DNA of 64,000 nucleotides from Diphasiastrum complanatum (lineage: Eukaryota > Streptophyta > Lycopodiopsida > Lycopodiales > Lycopodiaceae), in contig CM055107.1 of assembly GCA_029204225.1 (NCBI GenBank), positions 31,769,410-31,833,409 on the forward strand, read 5' to 3'. Of the stretch, positions 46,409-57,836 are shown one piece after another. A program made the position numbers and the translations under genes. The notes beneath the pieces are model-generated. The model saw only the letters and a program-made list of their open reading frames with translations, had not been told where the DNA came from and ran no database searches. Each line of letters starts with the position of its first letter. Position 1 is the first letter of the stretch.

Positions 46409-47944
46409 TAGTTATGCAGAATGCATTCAGGTTTCAATTATTGATATAAACTCTTGTAGTAAGTGTAGAAAGTAGTTGGATGCTTATATTTAACCTATAT
46501 TCAGATGCGACTTAAAAGCCCAAACAACAAATGCATAGAGGAGAGATGCCACTCACTGAACAGAAATGCTAAATACTGATCACGCAATGATTACATGGGA
46601 AGAAGCTCAAACGACTGTTTTATGAGACGACTATGAAGAAGATCGGCATTGGTGATAAGTGCACTTTTGTTCTGAGATCTGCTCTTGAACAGCCATTGCC
46701 CTATTTTGTTTTTTTGAAATGCAAAGCTGTGTAGTGCCATTGCAATCTAAAAGGTCTTTCAGCCGAGTGATCTAAGTTGCCACTCTTTACTTCATGATTA
46801 TGGTCAGGCTCCATACAGAGGTTGGTTGCTCAAGTAGGAAGCCTGTGTTCCAACACATTTTCATGATCTAGCTTGTTGATTTTAGAATTTCACAAAATAA
46901 GATGTTTAAATTGGCATTCTGGTTCACTCTTGAAATTTCTTTCCTACGTGTGTTGAGATATGCTGCTACAAGGGCAAAGTATACTACCTTCATTCGTGCA
47001 AAGAATCATGCTCTTATTGTGATGATTGATCATTGTAGAAATGTCTACTCTTAAATTCTTGTGATAGTGAATGGCACAAGGTTCAGAAACTGACATTCAT
47101 AGCTCCATTAAGTTCCTTTTATTGTAGCACCCATGTGGTGAGGTTTTTGAAGTGTGGCTTACAATTGATCGGATTTTACTAATACAAGAGTATTCATTTT
47201 TGAAAACAACCTAGAAAGAATTGTTTAAAGCTTGTTAACGTTGGGCGAGCATTTGGTTTTTGCCCTAAAAGCGCTATTGGGGGCCACGTTGTAAAATGCT
47301 TCTTTTGGCTTTAACCACGGACTTTGGGGCTAGGCCTAACACTTTTGCTTACTATGTATATGCAACCAAGTTAGGGTACATGATTGATTTGATTGGTTTT
47401 GTACATCTTCGAGTGACTTTTCTCTTCATGCCCAAAATTGCAATAGACTCTTGTATTGTTTGTGTTAATTCGTGGCGTGTCTCATTGATGGCGAGTGTAA
47501 TAATATGACCTAGGATTATCAAATCATAATTCTTTTCTTGATTTTACAATAGACCTACCATGATGCTAACTCTAATCACCCAATCAAAGAGCATGCAAGT
47601 TGTACAATCCGTTATCAACACATGTAAAGGCACATGAATACATGCATCACTGCTAATGAAGCTAGTAGACAAGTAAAAGCAAGATTTACCAATTATGGAT
47701 GTTGCATCAACATGAAAGATGGTACATACATGACTCAGCTTTTAAAATGGTCACTCATAATGGAAGTGTATTATCTACCAAGTAACAAAATTATATCATA
47801 GTACATTTACATGGGAAATCTCATGCAAGATGTGTCTCAGAGCTCACCCAATACATGCATGAGTAAGAGATCTTTTGCTTCAAGCCTCAAATCAAATCCA
47901 AGAAAGAATCCTTGTCCTAAACTCAACTATTAGAGGGAGGCCTT
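46409..47944. other. Spacer without recognised gene
   Basis: About 1.5 kb with only short frames. It could include intron or 3' untranslated sequence of the exon to its left, but nothing confirms this. Confidence 0.35.
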
Positions 47945-47946
47945 GT

Positions 47947-48014
<68 letters not shown>
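47945..48014. repeat. Compound (GT)n(GA)n microsatellite, about 70 bp
   Basis: 26 bp of GT repeat followed by 44 bp of GA repeat, the same order as the tract at 37664-37846. Confidence 0.95.
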
Positions 48015-48019
<5 letters not shown>

Positions 48020-48139
48020 CAATGTAGATGGTAGTGTGTATTCAATTGCACCATAAATTGTAAAATCATGTTGCATACATTCAACAACTCCATCAAAAAC
48101 CTTGATTCTTGGGAAGAAAAAATCTGCAAATCATCTTGG

Positions 48140-48745
48140 GATTTTTAGAGGAAAAGTTAACTCGAAAAATCCGAGAGACTCAAAAAACTTGAAAAAAAAT
48201 GCTTAAAATGGAAGTTTGGTGGGTGCAATTTTTAGACAGATTGTTCTTGTGAGGTGGTCGTCGGATGCACGTTGAATCGAAATTTTTGAATAAACTTGAG
48301 AATTTAGAAAAACTCGAAAGTCTCGAAAATTGTTGTGGAAAACTTGTCGGATGGAAAAATGACGAAAAGGGCAAAAAAACTCGAAAAATAGTAAAGATAC
48401 AAAAACTCGTCGGATGGAAAAAAAAAGTTCAAAATCTTAAAAACTCGAAAAAATAAAAATATTTAAAAACCCGAAAAAATAAGAAGGATTTCAAAACTTG
48501 TCGGATGGGAAAAAAAAAAGAGGTAAAAATCCAAAAACTCGAAAAAAATACTGATCTGAGAAAAAACAGTATGCAGTTGTCTGAATTTTTTTTTGTTTTT
48601 TTGGCAGTCGTCGAATGCAATCTTAAAATGGAATCATCGGATGGGATCGTCGGACTGAATTTTTTGTTGTAAATTGTTGTCGGATGCACAGCGGATAGAA
48701 ATTGAAATAAAAACTGAAAAAACAGGAGAAACTCGAAAAATGTTG
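48140..48745 (+). repeat. A-rich segment with many ctcgaaaaa and gtcggatg motifs
   Basis: The word (a)ctcgaaaaa or aacccgaaaaa recurs about ten times and gtcggatg(g/c) about seven times in 600 bp, at irregular spacing, separated by A-runs. Similar actcgaaaaatc words are found in the C-family LTRs (19380-19510 and the inverse at 31120-31210). It may be an expanded LTR piece of that kind. Frames over it are Lys-rich artefacts. Confidence 0.65.
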
Positions 48746-49507
48746 AAAACTAGAGAAACACAAAATAGCGGTGCAACGGTGGGTTTCCGGAATGTTTGGG
48801 TTCAATTCGCACAGATATGAAGGATCAATAGGGACATTTTGAAGCAATTACGATCTGACAAACAAAAAATTTGAATGTGTGCTTGGGGAAATGAAGAATG
48901 CAGGACAGCAAGCAACACAAACACAAACGATGAAGAACTGAAAAACGGTCTGGATGTTTGTTTAGATTTGTTCTCAGTGTGCAGATGAATCTACTCACTA
49001 TTTGCTTAGGAATCTCGACCTCTACTAGCATCGATCCTCCATGGTTTGTTACGATTCTACTCCCAGCTAGCAAGCAACTCTACTTCTCAGCTACAAAGGC
49101 TGCTAAACAACTATCAGCGATTCTGTCTCACAGAGTTTGACAGAGATGCAGCTTATCAACGTTTGTTCTGAGTTTGCAAATAGATTAGTAGATCCGAATG
49201 GTCTGCATTAATATATTTTTTGCAGGGTTTTTGTTAAAATAGAAACCAATCAAGGAACCAACTCTTCATGAATCTAATAGGAAACCAACCAAACAAAAAA
49301 CCCAAAAACATGCAATAAATCAAGAACTCAAGAGCTATTTACAGCAAAGAAATGCCAAGAAAGAAAAGAAGACAAAGTAGATCAAAGCTTACCTACAACA
49401 TTTACATTTCCAAACAAGAACACAAAGAAGCAGATCCTAACGTCTAACCTACCTTGAAACATCAAAACATCATCCATATCTATCCTAAAATCAACTATCT
49501 ACATTAA

Positions 49508-49508
<1 letters not shown>
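48746..49508. other. Spacer without recognised gene
   Basis: Short frames on both strands at 48825-49140 (for example VTNHGGSMLVEVEIPKQ on the minus strand) show no known domain. Confidence 0.35.
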
Positions 49509-49544
<36 letters not shown>

Positions 49545-49554
49545 GAGAGAGAGA
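49509..49554. repeat. (GA)n microsatellite, about 46 bp
   Basis: A GA repeat with one GC interruption; it is followed by a gggagg-type purine-rich stretch (49568-49625). Confidence 0.9.
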
Positions 49555-49639
49555 ATCAAGAAGTAGAGGAGAAGGGAGATGGAGGAGAGGGGAGGAGAGG
49601 GGAGGAGAGACACCACCAAAGAGGAGAGGCACCAAAGTT

Positions 49640-49995
49640 GAGTAGAGTTTCCCCTATTCACAATAGTATTCATTTTCAATGGTGTACAATAGGTGCCTTT
49701 TTATCTTTAGGATGGCCCTTGCCCCTTGCTTCCTATTGGCTACTTGCAAGGAGGTGGGATTGAAATCCACACCCATCACAAGAAACACAAACTAATCTAC
49801 GGTGTACAAAGAAGCACACCCCACCTTACTACAAAAACTTAGAAACTTACTAAATTTCACTTCCACTTTGGCCTTTTAATATTATTTTAATCACATGGCC
49901 CAAAGTCTAGTTTATTCCAAAATAGATCATTTACAAGTGCTCATTGGGCCATGGTCTTACGCACGCAGGATGCCATGACCCTCACAACTTATTAT
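49640..49995. repeat. Dispersed repeat K, copy 2
   Basis: An inverse relative of 28860-29230. Its right side, read on the minus strand, begins tgttggcagatttcttgagg (about 50024), which could be an LTR start, but no pol region of the same element is attached. Non-coding. Confidence 0.6.
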
Positions 49996-50044
49996 TAATG
50001 TTGGCCTCAAGAAATCTGCCAACACCTATGCGTGACAACTAACT

Positions 50045-51402
50045 TCATCTCCTTGATGCTTGAGTGCGTGGATCTTGGATTGAGGATAGGCTAGGAAAGA
50101 AACCCTCTACAAGTCGATGTCGTACTTCTGAGAGAATCCCTTCGCTACAAGTCTGGCTTTGTACCTCAAAAGATTTCCATTCAATCCATACTTCAACTTG
50201 TATATCCATGTGCATTGCACTGTCTTCCGCTTGCCTAGTACTGGCTACAGTGTCCATACGTCATTCTTCTTCATGGGTTCGATATCTTCATTCATGGCTT
50301 GGATTAATTTGTCCTTGTCTGGACCTTCGATGGCTTCCTCGAAGGTTTGAAGATCCCCACTGAATCCACAAAACTATTCGGATGTCGAAGCTCAGCTGCT
50401 TGGCATGAATATGGTTGGTGCTCTTCTGGGAGATTCTTTAGGTACTGCAATGTCCTTGCCTTTGTCTCTTCGGCTAGGTCTGGAATCATTTCAATTTACA
50501 GGCATTCTAGTTGTAGGCATGTTTGTTGTCTTTTTTTTCTTTTAATTCGCTGCTCAAATGATGTGGGACTCAAATATTTTCGTCTAAGTATTCGGGTTCT
50601 GCTCCCTTTGTCATGGTTGGTAGGTTGTAGTACTGCATTCTTGAGACTTTATAGCTAGCTGAATCATCATCGACCATTGTTCTGGTTTCATGGAACTTGA
50701 TGTCTTTGGCTATCTTCACTTGATTCATCTCTGGCATGTAGATCCTATAGTATGACGAATGGTTGTCATATCTGACGAGGTATCCTTGTTCAACTTTCTC
50801 ATCGAGCTTCTTTCGAAGCTTGTTTGGAACATGTGCATAAGCTGCACAGCCAAAGATCTAAACGTGCATCAAATTGGGCTTCTGCCCCACCATAGTTTGT
50901 GTGGTGTCATGTGGGGAACACCAGATCTGTCTATCATGTTCTGGATATAGGCGGCTGTAGCTACTGCTTTAGCCCATATCACTCTTGGTGCTTTCGAGTA
51001 AGCCATCATGTATCTTTCGGCTTCCATGAGTGTCATGTTCTTCCTTTCAACAACACCGTTGTGTCGTGGTGTATAGGATGCAGTCCTTCTATGAAGGATT
51101 TCTCGATCGTTATAGAAGTCGGTGAAGTTGTTCGAGATGTATTCTCCACCACGATCAGTTCTGATCTATTTTACTTTGTTTTCTGTGCATCTTTCTACCC
51201 AATTCACGTATTCTGTGAACTTGTCGAGTGTTCCAATTTGTTGTGAATGAAATAGATTCTCGCGAACTTGTTGTAGTCATCAATGAAGGTGATATAGTAT
51301 TTCGAGCCTCCTACTGAGATCATGACGAAGGACGCAGATGTCCAAATGTACCAGGTCCAGAATCTTTGTGTTCTGAAGGAGTCCATGGTGAAGGGAGTAT
51401 GG
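50045..51402 (-). pseudogene. Host F-family copia, left part (integrase to RT start)
   Basis: The minus strand carries, right to left, the integrase core (first Asp region DLVHLDICVL, SKYYITFIDDYNKFARIYFIHNK), then the later integrase text (LHEWRRPT-like and DTLQHNGVVERKN-like codons), a linker (RTLQYLKNLPEEHQPYS in 50489-50304), and the RT start (YKLKYGLNG, YKARLVAKGFSQKYDID) in broken frames. It ends near 50045 next to repeat K. It is the left part of an older F element split by the F2 insertion; the right part resumes at 57837. Confidence 0.75.
51398..51402. repeat. Target-site duplication of F2, left copy
   Basis: TATGG directly before the LTR edge; its partner TACGG follows the other LTR (57837-57841), with one C-to-T change. 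Confidence 0.7.
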
Positions 51403-52474
51403 TGATGACGAATAGATGCAGAAAAATTGCATAAAAAAGTCTAGCCAAAACAACTCTGGTGATGAAACTGATAAAAGAAAAATCACGAACAATTCACGAA
51501 ACTTGTCGCGACACTCGAATGATTTCTATTCCAGTTGGATCAATCAGACTCTATAACGCAACTAAACGAAACAAAACAAATTCTACAAGAAAACGAAACG
51601 AAACGAAGCAAACCGAAACTTGGGTGAGCTCTGTAATTGATTTGTCCCTATAGCTAAGTGATCGCGAAGCAAAACGAAGCGAAACATGAAGTGAAAGGAT
51701 TTGCAAACGAAATCAGTTGGTCAGGAATTCAGATGTGATCACTGGTCAGTGCCAGCCTTATCACTCCTACAATCCTTCAGAGAGTAGTCAGACACTACTG
51801 ATATACGTTAACAAAAATTAATGTAGTATTCAACAAGGCCAAACCAAAGTGTGGAATTAAATGAGCAAGTGAATTGGACACACGAATAGCAACAAACGAA
51901 TTTACATTCAAGATCATACAATCATCTAGATTAATAATGTGCACAACAACTACAAAATCATCTATTGATTTTTTTGATTCTTCAAGCACTGCATGCAGAT
52001 TCACGGAGTGCGTTGGCGTGAGAGAAATGAAGTTCTCTCATGAATTGGTGTCTCACTTACTAGCGGACTTTGGATGTACTGATCCTAGTACAAAAATTGT
52101 CTCGCACGCAGGTGGACTGTATTCTGTATGTTTTGTCTCGTTCTTCTCATCTTGCTTACTAGCATTAGACTTACTGTATTATGCATCAAACGAAAAGTAT
52201 ATAGTCGTGTCGTGTAAGTTCTAGATTAGAGCGATTAAACATCTACAACTAATCACGAATTACACTGTGTGGTCGATTAGCCACGATCTAGTATACTCCT
52301 CCTGATGTCATTATATCAGATCAGATATTTGTACCCCATGGTACTTGGCTGATCTTCTTGGCTGTTTGTGGAGCACGACTGATTTCGCGTTTTGTCGTGT
52401 CATGTCTCCTTTTGTCAAAGGTTCAAAATTGAAAGCTAGCAAAGCTTTGGCATTTGAAACAAAATATTTCTCTA
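51403..52474 (-). repeat. 3' LTR of F2
   Basis: It starts on the minus strand with TAGAGAAATATTTTG (the normal TG changed to TA) and ends CATCA at 51403. It is closely similar to the 5' LTR at 56778-57836 along its length, with scattered substitutions, many of C-to-T/G-to-A type, and small indels. Confidence 0.85.
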
Positions 52475-52484
52475 GGTCCCTCTC
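52475..52484 (-). promoter_or_regulatory. Polypurine tract of F2
   Basis: The minus strand reads GAGAGGGACC immediately before the 3' LTR. The equivalent in F1 is GAGAGAGAGA. Confidence 0.65.
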
Positions 52485-53008
52485 AAAGCATGATAGCTTG
52501 ATGACTCCAAGGCTACTCCTCTGTCTCTCGAATAGACCTTTGTCTAGAACCTTTGTGAAGATGTCAGCAACCATGTCTTTCATTCCAATGAAGGTGGTCT
52601 GCAACATCTTCTTGCCAATCAGGTCCCTGATCAAGTGGTACTTGATCGCAATGTGTTTCGTCCTTGAGTGATACATAGGGTCTTTCGTCACATGTATTGC
52701 AGATGTGTTGTCCATCTACAAAACCAGAGGTTCATTTGTCGTTTCACCCAATTTGTCCAGGAACTGTCTAAGACAAACTATGTCATTTGTCATATTTGCT
52801 ACTGCAACATACTCTGCTTCACAGGATGACTGAGCCACAATGGTCTGCTTCTTGTTGACCCAGAGAATTGTTGCTCCATATACAATGGTGCATCCTCCTG
52901 CGTCATCTTTCAGAGATGCCCAACTAGCATCACTGTAGGAAATCATCTAGAAACCTGCATCACGACAATAACACAAACCATAATCCTTAGTTGAAGAGAC
53001 TGCAAAAT
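52485..53008 (-). pseudogene. Copia RNase H of F2
   Basis: The frame 52946-52716 has ISYSDASWASLKDDAGGC (first catalytic Asp), TIVAQSSCEAEYVAVANM (catalytic Glu) and CLRQFLDKLG. An in-frame TAG after PLVL then interrupts it. The continuing frame has MDNTSAIHVTKDPMYHSRTK and IADIFTK-like text (VADIFTKVLDKGLFE). All RNase H landmarks are therefore present with a single visible stop. A frame break between 52947 and 53008 separates it from RT. Confidence 0.85.
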
Positions 53009-54076
53009 TCATTTTGCAATCTTCCAATGTGTTGAGCTAGGATTCTTGCAGAATCGGCTCATCTTGAATACCACATAAGTATTGTCAAGGCGTGTATTGT
53101 CAGCAAGGTACATCAACAGTCCTATCAATCTCTTGTAAGGTGGTGTGAGCTGCATCAATTCTCTCTCTGTTTCAGTCCTCGAACAATTTCTGTTCGTCAA
53201 CACCGTTCTTGTGAGCATTGGAGTATTCGCTCCTTTGCAATTCATCATCTCGAAGTCCTCCAAGATTTTCTGGGTGTCTCTGGACTGATGAAGGTACAAC
53301 TTACCTCCCTCATAGTCCCTTTCAATTTGTAAGCCAAGGTAACACCTGGCCTCTCCCAGATTCACCATCTCAAAATGTTTCGAGATGTCTTCCTTCACTT
53401 CAGCAATCAGCTTTTCACTCTTGCAGAGTATCAGAGTGTCGTCCACATATACAGCCACAATAATGATTTGCCCATCTGTAATTCTCACATACACATTGGA
53501 ATCACCCATCAGTGGCTTGAATCCCAATGATTTTAGAGTTTGGTCCCTCTTTTTGTACCATTGTTGAGCTAACTGCTTCAGACCATAGATACTCTTATGC
53601 ATTCTGCATGCATAGTCAGGAAGTGAATTCGAGACATATCTTGGGGGTTGATCCATGTAGACTTCTTCGTCTAACTCACCATGCAAGAAGGCTATCTTCT
53701 CGTCCACAATGTGGATCCTGAGGTCATAAGCAGTTGCATATGCAAATAACAAATGTAGGGACGAATGTTTGACGATAGGAGAAAAGGTTTCAGAGTAATC
53801 AATACCATATCTCTGAGAGAATCCCTTTGCTACCAGTCTTGTCTTGTATTTTGAGACATCCCCATCTGGTCCATACTTGAGCTTGTAAACCCATTTGTAT
53901 TTGACAACCTTTCGCTTATCTGGTAATGGCACCAATGCCCATACTTGGTTCTTCCTCATGGACTCCATCTCTTCGTTTGCCCTTCTTTGGACATTCAATT
54001 GCCTCCTCGAATGTTTGTGGTTCGCCACTGAATCCACAGAACTCTTCTGATGTAGACGCTGAGCTGCCGGGCACAT
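53009..54076 (-). CDS. Copia reverse transcriptase of F2
   Basis: This 355-codon frame covers nearly the whole RT, which copies element RNA into DNA inside the particle. After a linker (residues 1-35) come ALVPLPDKRKVVKYKWVYKL, RLVAKGFSQRYGIDYSETF, VKHSSLHLLFAYATAYDLRI, the palm motif HIVDEKIAFLHGELDEEVYM near residue 125, IYGLKQLAQQWYKK, and the catalytic VAVYVDDTLIL near residue 210 (YVDD codons at 53438-53449). Then follow LGLQIERDYEGGKLYLHQS and the thumb region (LIGLLMYLADNTRLD). A small internal deletion near residue 34 removes part of the usual start of RT (the WIQAMNEE block). The catalytic core is intact; the frame is no longer joined to integrase or RNase H. Confidence 0.85.
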   Translation of the reverse strand: MCPAAQRLHQKSSVDSVANHKHSRRQLNVQRRANEEMESMRKNQVWALVPLPDKRKVVKYKWVYKLKYGPDGDVSKYKTRLVAKGFSQRYGIDYSETFSPIVKHSSLHLLFAYATAYDLRIHIVDEKIAFLHGELDEEVYMDQPPRYVSNSLPDYACRMHKSIYGLKQLAQQWYKKRDQTLKSLGFKPLMGDSNVYVRITDGQIIIVAVYVDDTLILCKSEKLIAEVKEDISKHFEMVNLGEARCYLGLQIERDYEGGKLYLHQSRDTQKILEDFEMMNCKGANTPMLTRTVLTNRNCSRTETERELMQLTPPYKRLIGLLMYLADNTRLDNTYVVFKMSRFCKNPSSTHWKIAK

Positions 54077-54190
54077 ATCTTGCTGGCACTCTTCGTGGTC
54101 TTGTTAACCTTCTAGGAGATCCTCCTGGGATAGCAATGCCTTTGCCTTTGTCTGCTTTGCCAGGTCCGGAACCATCTTGGTTTATAGGAA
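54077..54190 (-). pseudogene. Integrase-RT linker of F2
   Basis: A worn linker coding region with frame breaks between the integrase frame and the RT frame; Ser/Arg-rich text. Confidence 0.5.
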
Positions 54191-55204
54191 CTATAGTAGT
54201 AGGCAGCCTCTCAAATCTTTCATCTTCTGATTCATCACTTGAATGAGGTGTGACTCAAAATATTTGTTTTCGTGTTCATCCTCTGCTCCCTCTGTTGCTG
54301 GTGGCAGATCATAGTACTGTCTTTCCAGAACTTCATAGTTGACAGGATCATCATTGGCCATCGTCCTACTCTCATCAAATCTAACATCTCTCATTGTCTT
54401 CACAATGTTCGTGTCTGGCATGTAGACTCTATAGTATGACGAATTGTTGTCATAACCTATCAGAAATCGATGTTCATCCTTTTCATCAAGCTTCTTTCGA
54501 AGCTTATCAGGGATATGTGCATAAGCTGCACAACCAAAGATTCTGATGTGAGACAGGTTGGAATTTCTACCCCACCATAATTCATGTGGTGTCGTGTGAG
54601 GAACACCAAACTTTCCTGTCCCGTTTTGGATGTATGCAGCTATAGCTAATGCTTCAGTCCATAGTACCCTTGGAGCTTTCGAGTAGGCCAGCGTGCATCT
54701 GGCAGTTTCCATCAAGGTCCTATTTTTCCTCTCTGCAACACTGTTGTGCTGCGGTGTGTATGTTGCAGTCCTTCTATGAATGATGCCACGATCATTGTAG
54801 AAGTGAATGAAGCGAGTCGAGATGTATTCGCCACCTCGATCTATCTTGATCTGCTTCACTTTGTTGCAAGTGCATCTCTCTGTCCAATTCACGTACTCTG
54901 TGAATTTATCAAGTGCTTCTGATTTATTCTGAATGAAATACACTCTGGCAAATTTACTATAATCATCAATGAAGACTATGTAATATTTTGAGTCTCCTAC
55001 TGGGATCGCATTGAAAGGCCCACAGATGTCAGAATGCACTAACTCCATAATCTTAGTCGTTCTATAGGAGTCTTTGACAAATGGAGTGCGAGACATCTTA
55101 CCCTTCAGACATGCATCATAGGTGATCGAATTGTTCGCATTCGAGATGTTGACCCTTGTTATTGCTCCATGATGGCTTGCTTGGTACAATGCCATTGAGT
55201 TCAT
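54191..55204 (-). CDS. Copia integrase of F2
   Basis: A 337-codon frame for the integrase, which joins element DNA to the host genome. It starts inside the pre-integrase part (MNSMALYQASHHGA; the preceding HRRLCH part is in the next frame), has CDACLKGKMSR-like CxxC (first Cys is Tyr: YDACL), and a complete catalytic triad: Asp in LVHSDICGPF (near residue 52), Asp in KIDRGGEYI (near 116) and Glu in HNSVAERKNRTLMETARCTL (near 155). LWTEALAIAAYIQN, HELWWGRNSNLSHIRIFGCA and FLIGYDNNSSYYRVY complete the family pattern. Together with RT this is the best-kept domain of the window. Confidence 0.85.
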   Translation of the reverse strand: MNSMALYQASHHGAITRVNISNANNSITYDACLKGKMSRTPFVKDSYRTTKIMELVHSDICGPFNAIPVGDSKYYIVFIDDYSKFARVYFIQNKSEALDKFTEYVNWTERCTCNKVKQIKIDRGGEYISTRFIHFYNDRGIIHRRTATYTPQHNSVAERKNRTLMETARCTLAYSKAPRVLWTEALAIAAYIQNGTGKFGVPHTTPHELWWGRNSNLSHIRIFGCAAYAHIPDKLRKKLDEKDEHRFLIGYDNNSSYYRVYMPDTNIVKTMRDVRFDESRTMANDDPVNYEVLERQYYDLPPATEGAEDEHENKYFESHLIQVMNQKMKDLRGCLLL

Positions 55205-55892
55205 GTGGCATAGTCTCCTATGCCACAGAGTGTTTGCGAATCATCATGAGTCTGATGCACCTGATCTGCAGGCACGCGTACCTTCAGGTGATATAGATTA
55301 CCTTTCCTTTTGCCTTGAGTGATTAACTACTGGTACTAGCATCAATAACATTGCATGCTTCGTCAAAAAATGTCACACACATCCCTGCATCAGCTATTCT
55401 TGCCACAGAAAGCAAGTCCTGCTGTAGTGTAGGCATAAACAAAACATCTTCGAGTCGTCTTCTCTGCCATTCATGTTGAGCCAGAGTGAACCAATACCGT
55501 TCACTTGATGTTTGGATCCATCTCCAAGAACACTGAATCTTGATGGATCAGCACTTTGAAAATCTCACATAATTCGCCTTGATGTCACAAAGTGTGAGGT
55601 GGCTCCTGAATCTAGGATCACCTCATGTGTGTCTGATGTTGACGCTGCACACACATCTGCACAAATATAGGCGGTCGAACAAATTATGTTCGATCTCTCT
55701 TCACCCATTTTTGAGCTCTCTGGCTCCTCAACATAGGATGAACTATTGTTGTTCTCATGTCTGTTCTGTGCTGATTTGTTCCTTGGGTTCAGACGGCAAT
55801 CCATGGCTGCTTAACTTTTTTGTGGCAGTGGATATATTCAATTTTCGGATTGAGCCAGCATGTATTAATTATGTGCCCATCTCGTCTACATC
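55205..55892 (-). pseudogene. Copia zinc-knuckle and protease region of F2
   Basis: The frame 55804-55565 ends with HEVILDSGATSHFVTSRRIM, an intact D-S-G protease site. Upstream of it, in other frames, zinc-knuckle codons (CRRDGHIINTC-like) and a second HCHKK-like cluster lie near 55830-55900. Between 55205 and 55565 the protease end and pre-integrase start are in broken frames. Confidence 0.7.
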
Positions 55893-56462
55893 TCACACAA
55901 GTTTTCTTGTCTCCACCTTGTTGTTTCGATCTCCCTTTGTTCTTTCACTACCTTTGTTGGTCCCCTCTGCTTGTTGATCATGATCATGCCTTTGATTCGA
56001 CTCCCTCTTAGGCTTGAATTGTTTCTTGGCTTTTTCTTTGTTGTCATTGAGGGCTTGGTCAGAACCATCCTTGTGATAAAGGTGCTCTCTCGCCTCGACT
56101 TCCTCTCGAATATCGACAATTGCTTTCTTGAGGGTCATCGTAGGATTTTTCGCGAGCAGGGTTCTGGTTGTCTGGAAAGATCTGGGTAAGGCTCTCAATA
56201 GGTAAGTGAGATGCTTCTTAGTTGACACTGCATTTTTCACTCTTGAATTGTGTAGTGACAAGAATAGATCCTTCATCTTCCTTACAAAAGAAGTGAGGTC
56301 TTTCCCATCCCACTGTAGATTTTTCAGCTGATCTTTCAGCATCATTATTTGACTACATGATTTCATTTGAAATCTAGTGAGCAATGTATCCCACATCTTC
56401 TTTGCCTTGGAGAGTGTTGCCAGGTCAAGTGTGAGACTATCTTCGATGGATGAAGATAGCAA
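55893..56462 (-). pseudogene. Copia gag (capsid) of F2
   Basis: A 189-codon frame with the UBN2-type capsid pattern: LATLSKAKKMWDTLLTRFQM, MLKDQLKNLQWDGKDLTSFV, KKHLTYLLRALPRSFQTTRT, then a basic tail KAKKQFKPKRESNQRHDHD. It lies between the gag start frame (56686-56468) and the zinc-knuckle part. A frame break just upstream separates it from its start. Confidence 0.8.
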
Positions 56463-56467
56463 GGCTA

Positions 56468-56686
56468 CTACCTTGTCATTTTTCTCCCTCCACTCACATA
56501 GCCCTTGCCTGATGTTGTAGGCATCTCCTCTGTGCCATCTACCCAGGGGAACAATCCTTCACCCTTTAGTATCAGCGAGGTCTTAACTTTCCATGCTAGA
56601 AAGTTAGATCCTGACGAATCCAGAACTATACAGATCTTGGATTGAATGTTGTTGATTGAAGCCATTGCTTCTGAATTCGTGTTCAC
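56468..56686 (-). pseudogene. Copia gag start of F2
   Basis: A 72-codon frame with SINNIQSKICIVLDSSGSNF, LAWKVKTSLILKGEGLFPWV and DGTEEMP, the family gag N-terminus, also seen in F3 and in the element at 62424. The natural start is probably the Met before ASINNIQ (about 56665), 90 bp downstream of the primer site. The frame slips after about residue 60. Confidence 0.8.
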
Positions 56687-56764
56687 TTGTTGATGGCTGA
56701 TTGTTTGAATGCTTTAGCCCCTTTGATCTGATAACCTACGGTTATATCAGACTTTGACAAGGTT

Positions 56765-56776
56765 GCTCTGATACCA
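56765..56776 (-). promoter_or_regulatory. Primer-binding site of F2
   Basis: The minus strand reads TGGTATCAGAGC, a perfect initiator tRNA-Met type site, one base from the LTR end (CCATCA). Confidence 0.9.
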
Positions 56777-56777
56777 C

Positions 56778-57836
56778 TGATGGCGAATAGATGTAGAAAA
56801 ATTGCGTAAAAAATTCTATCCAAAACAACTCTGGTGACGAAACTGATAAAAGAAAAATCACAAACGATTCACAAAAGTTTTCGCGACACTCACATTATTT
56901 CTGTTCGAGTTGGAACAATCAGGCTCTATAACGCAACCAAACGAAACGAAAAAAATTCTACAAGAAAATGAAACGAAATGAACGATGCAAAACTTGGGTG
57001 AGCTCTGTGATTGATTTATCCCTATAGCTAAGTGATTGCGAAATGAAGCACGAAGCAAAAAGATTCATGAACGAAATTAGTTCGTCAGAAATTTAGATGT
57101 GATCGCTGGTCATTGTCGACTGTATCACTCCTACAATCCTTCAGAGAGTAGTCAGACACTACTGATCTACGTTAACAAAAATTAATGTAGCATTCAACAA
57201 GGTCAAACCAAAGTGCGGAATCAAATGAGCAAGTGAATCGGACACACGAATAGTAGCAGACAAATTTACATTTAAGATCATACAATCATCTAGATTAATG
57301 ATGTGCACAACAGCTACAAAATCATCTATTGATTTCTCTGATTTTTCAAGCACTGCATGCAGATCCACGCAGTGCGTTGGCGTGTGAGAAATACAGTTCT
57401 CTCACAAATTCGTGTCTCGCTTACTAGCAGATTTTAGATGTACTGATCCTATTACAGAAGTTGTCTCGCACGCAGGCGGACTGTATTTTGATTGTTTTGT
57501 CTCCTTCTTCTCGTCTTGCTTACTAGCATTAGACTTACTGTATTATGCATCAAACGGAAGAATACAGTCGCGTCGTGTAACTTCTAGATTAGAGCGATTA
57601 AACATCTACAACTAATCAGGAATTACAAGAGTGGTAGATTAGCCACGATCTAGTATACTCTTGCTAATGTCATGATATCAGATCAGATTTTTGTACCCCA
57701 TGGTACTTGGCTGACCTTCTTGGCTGTTTGTGGAGCACGACTCATTTCGCGTTTTGTCGTGTCATGTCTCCTTTTGTCAAAGGTTCAAAATTGAAAGCTA
57801 GCAAAGCTTTGGCATTGGAAACAAAATGTTTCTTCA
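56778..57836 (-). repeat. 5' LTR of F2
   Basis: On the minus strand it runs from TGAAGAAACATTTTG (57836) to CGCCATCA (56778), 1059 bp. It carries the promoter for F2. It matches the 3' LTR (51403-52474) nearly end to end. Confidence 0.88.

Larger units (their letters stand above)
51403..57836 (-). mobile_element. Copia element F2, structurally complete, nested
   Basis: A 6.4-kb minus-strand Ty1/copia with both LTRs, primer site, PPT and all domains in the copia order gag, protease, integrase, RT, RNase H. It is flanked by a 5-bp duplication (TATGG/TACGG). When it is ignored, the flanking integrase text of an older family member runs on in frame, which fixes its borders exactly. Several frameshifts and stops split the coding region into about seven frames, so it is probably not autonomous now, but it is the youngest-looking element in the window. 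Confidence 0.9.

Noticed and set aside
47296-47508. Seventy-codon plus-strand frame with membrane-like composition
   Set aside because: It has no conserved motif, no neighbouring exon signals and no relative in the window; length is within chance for this composition.
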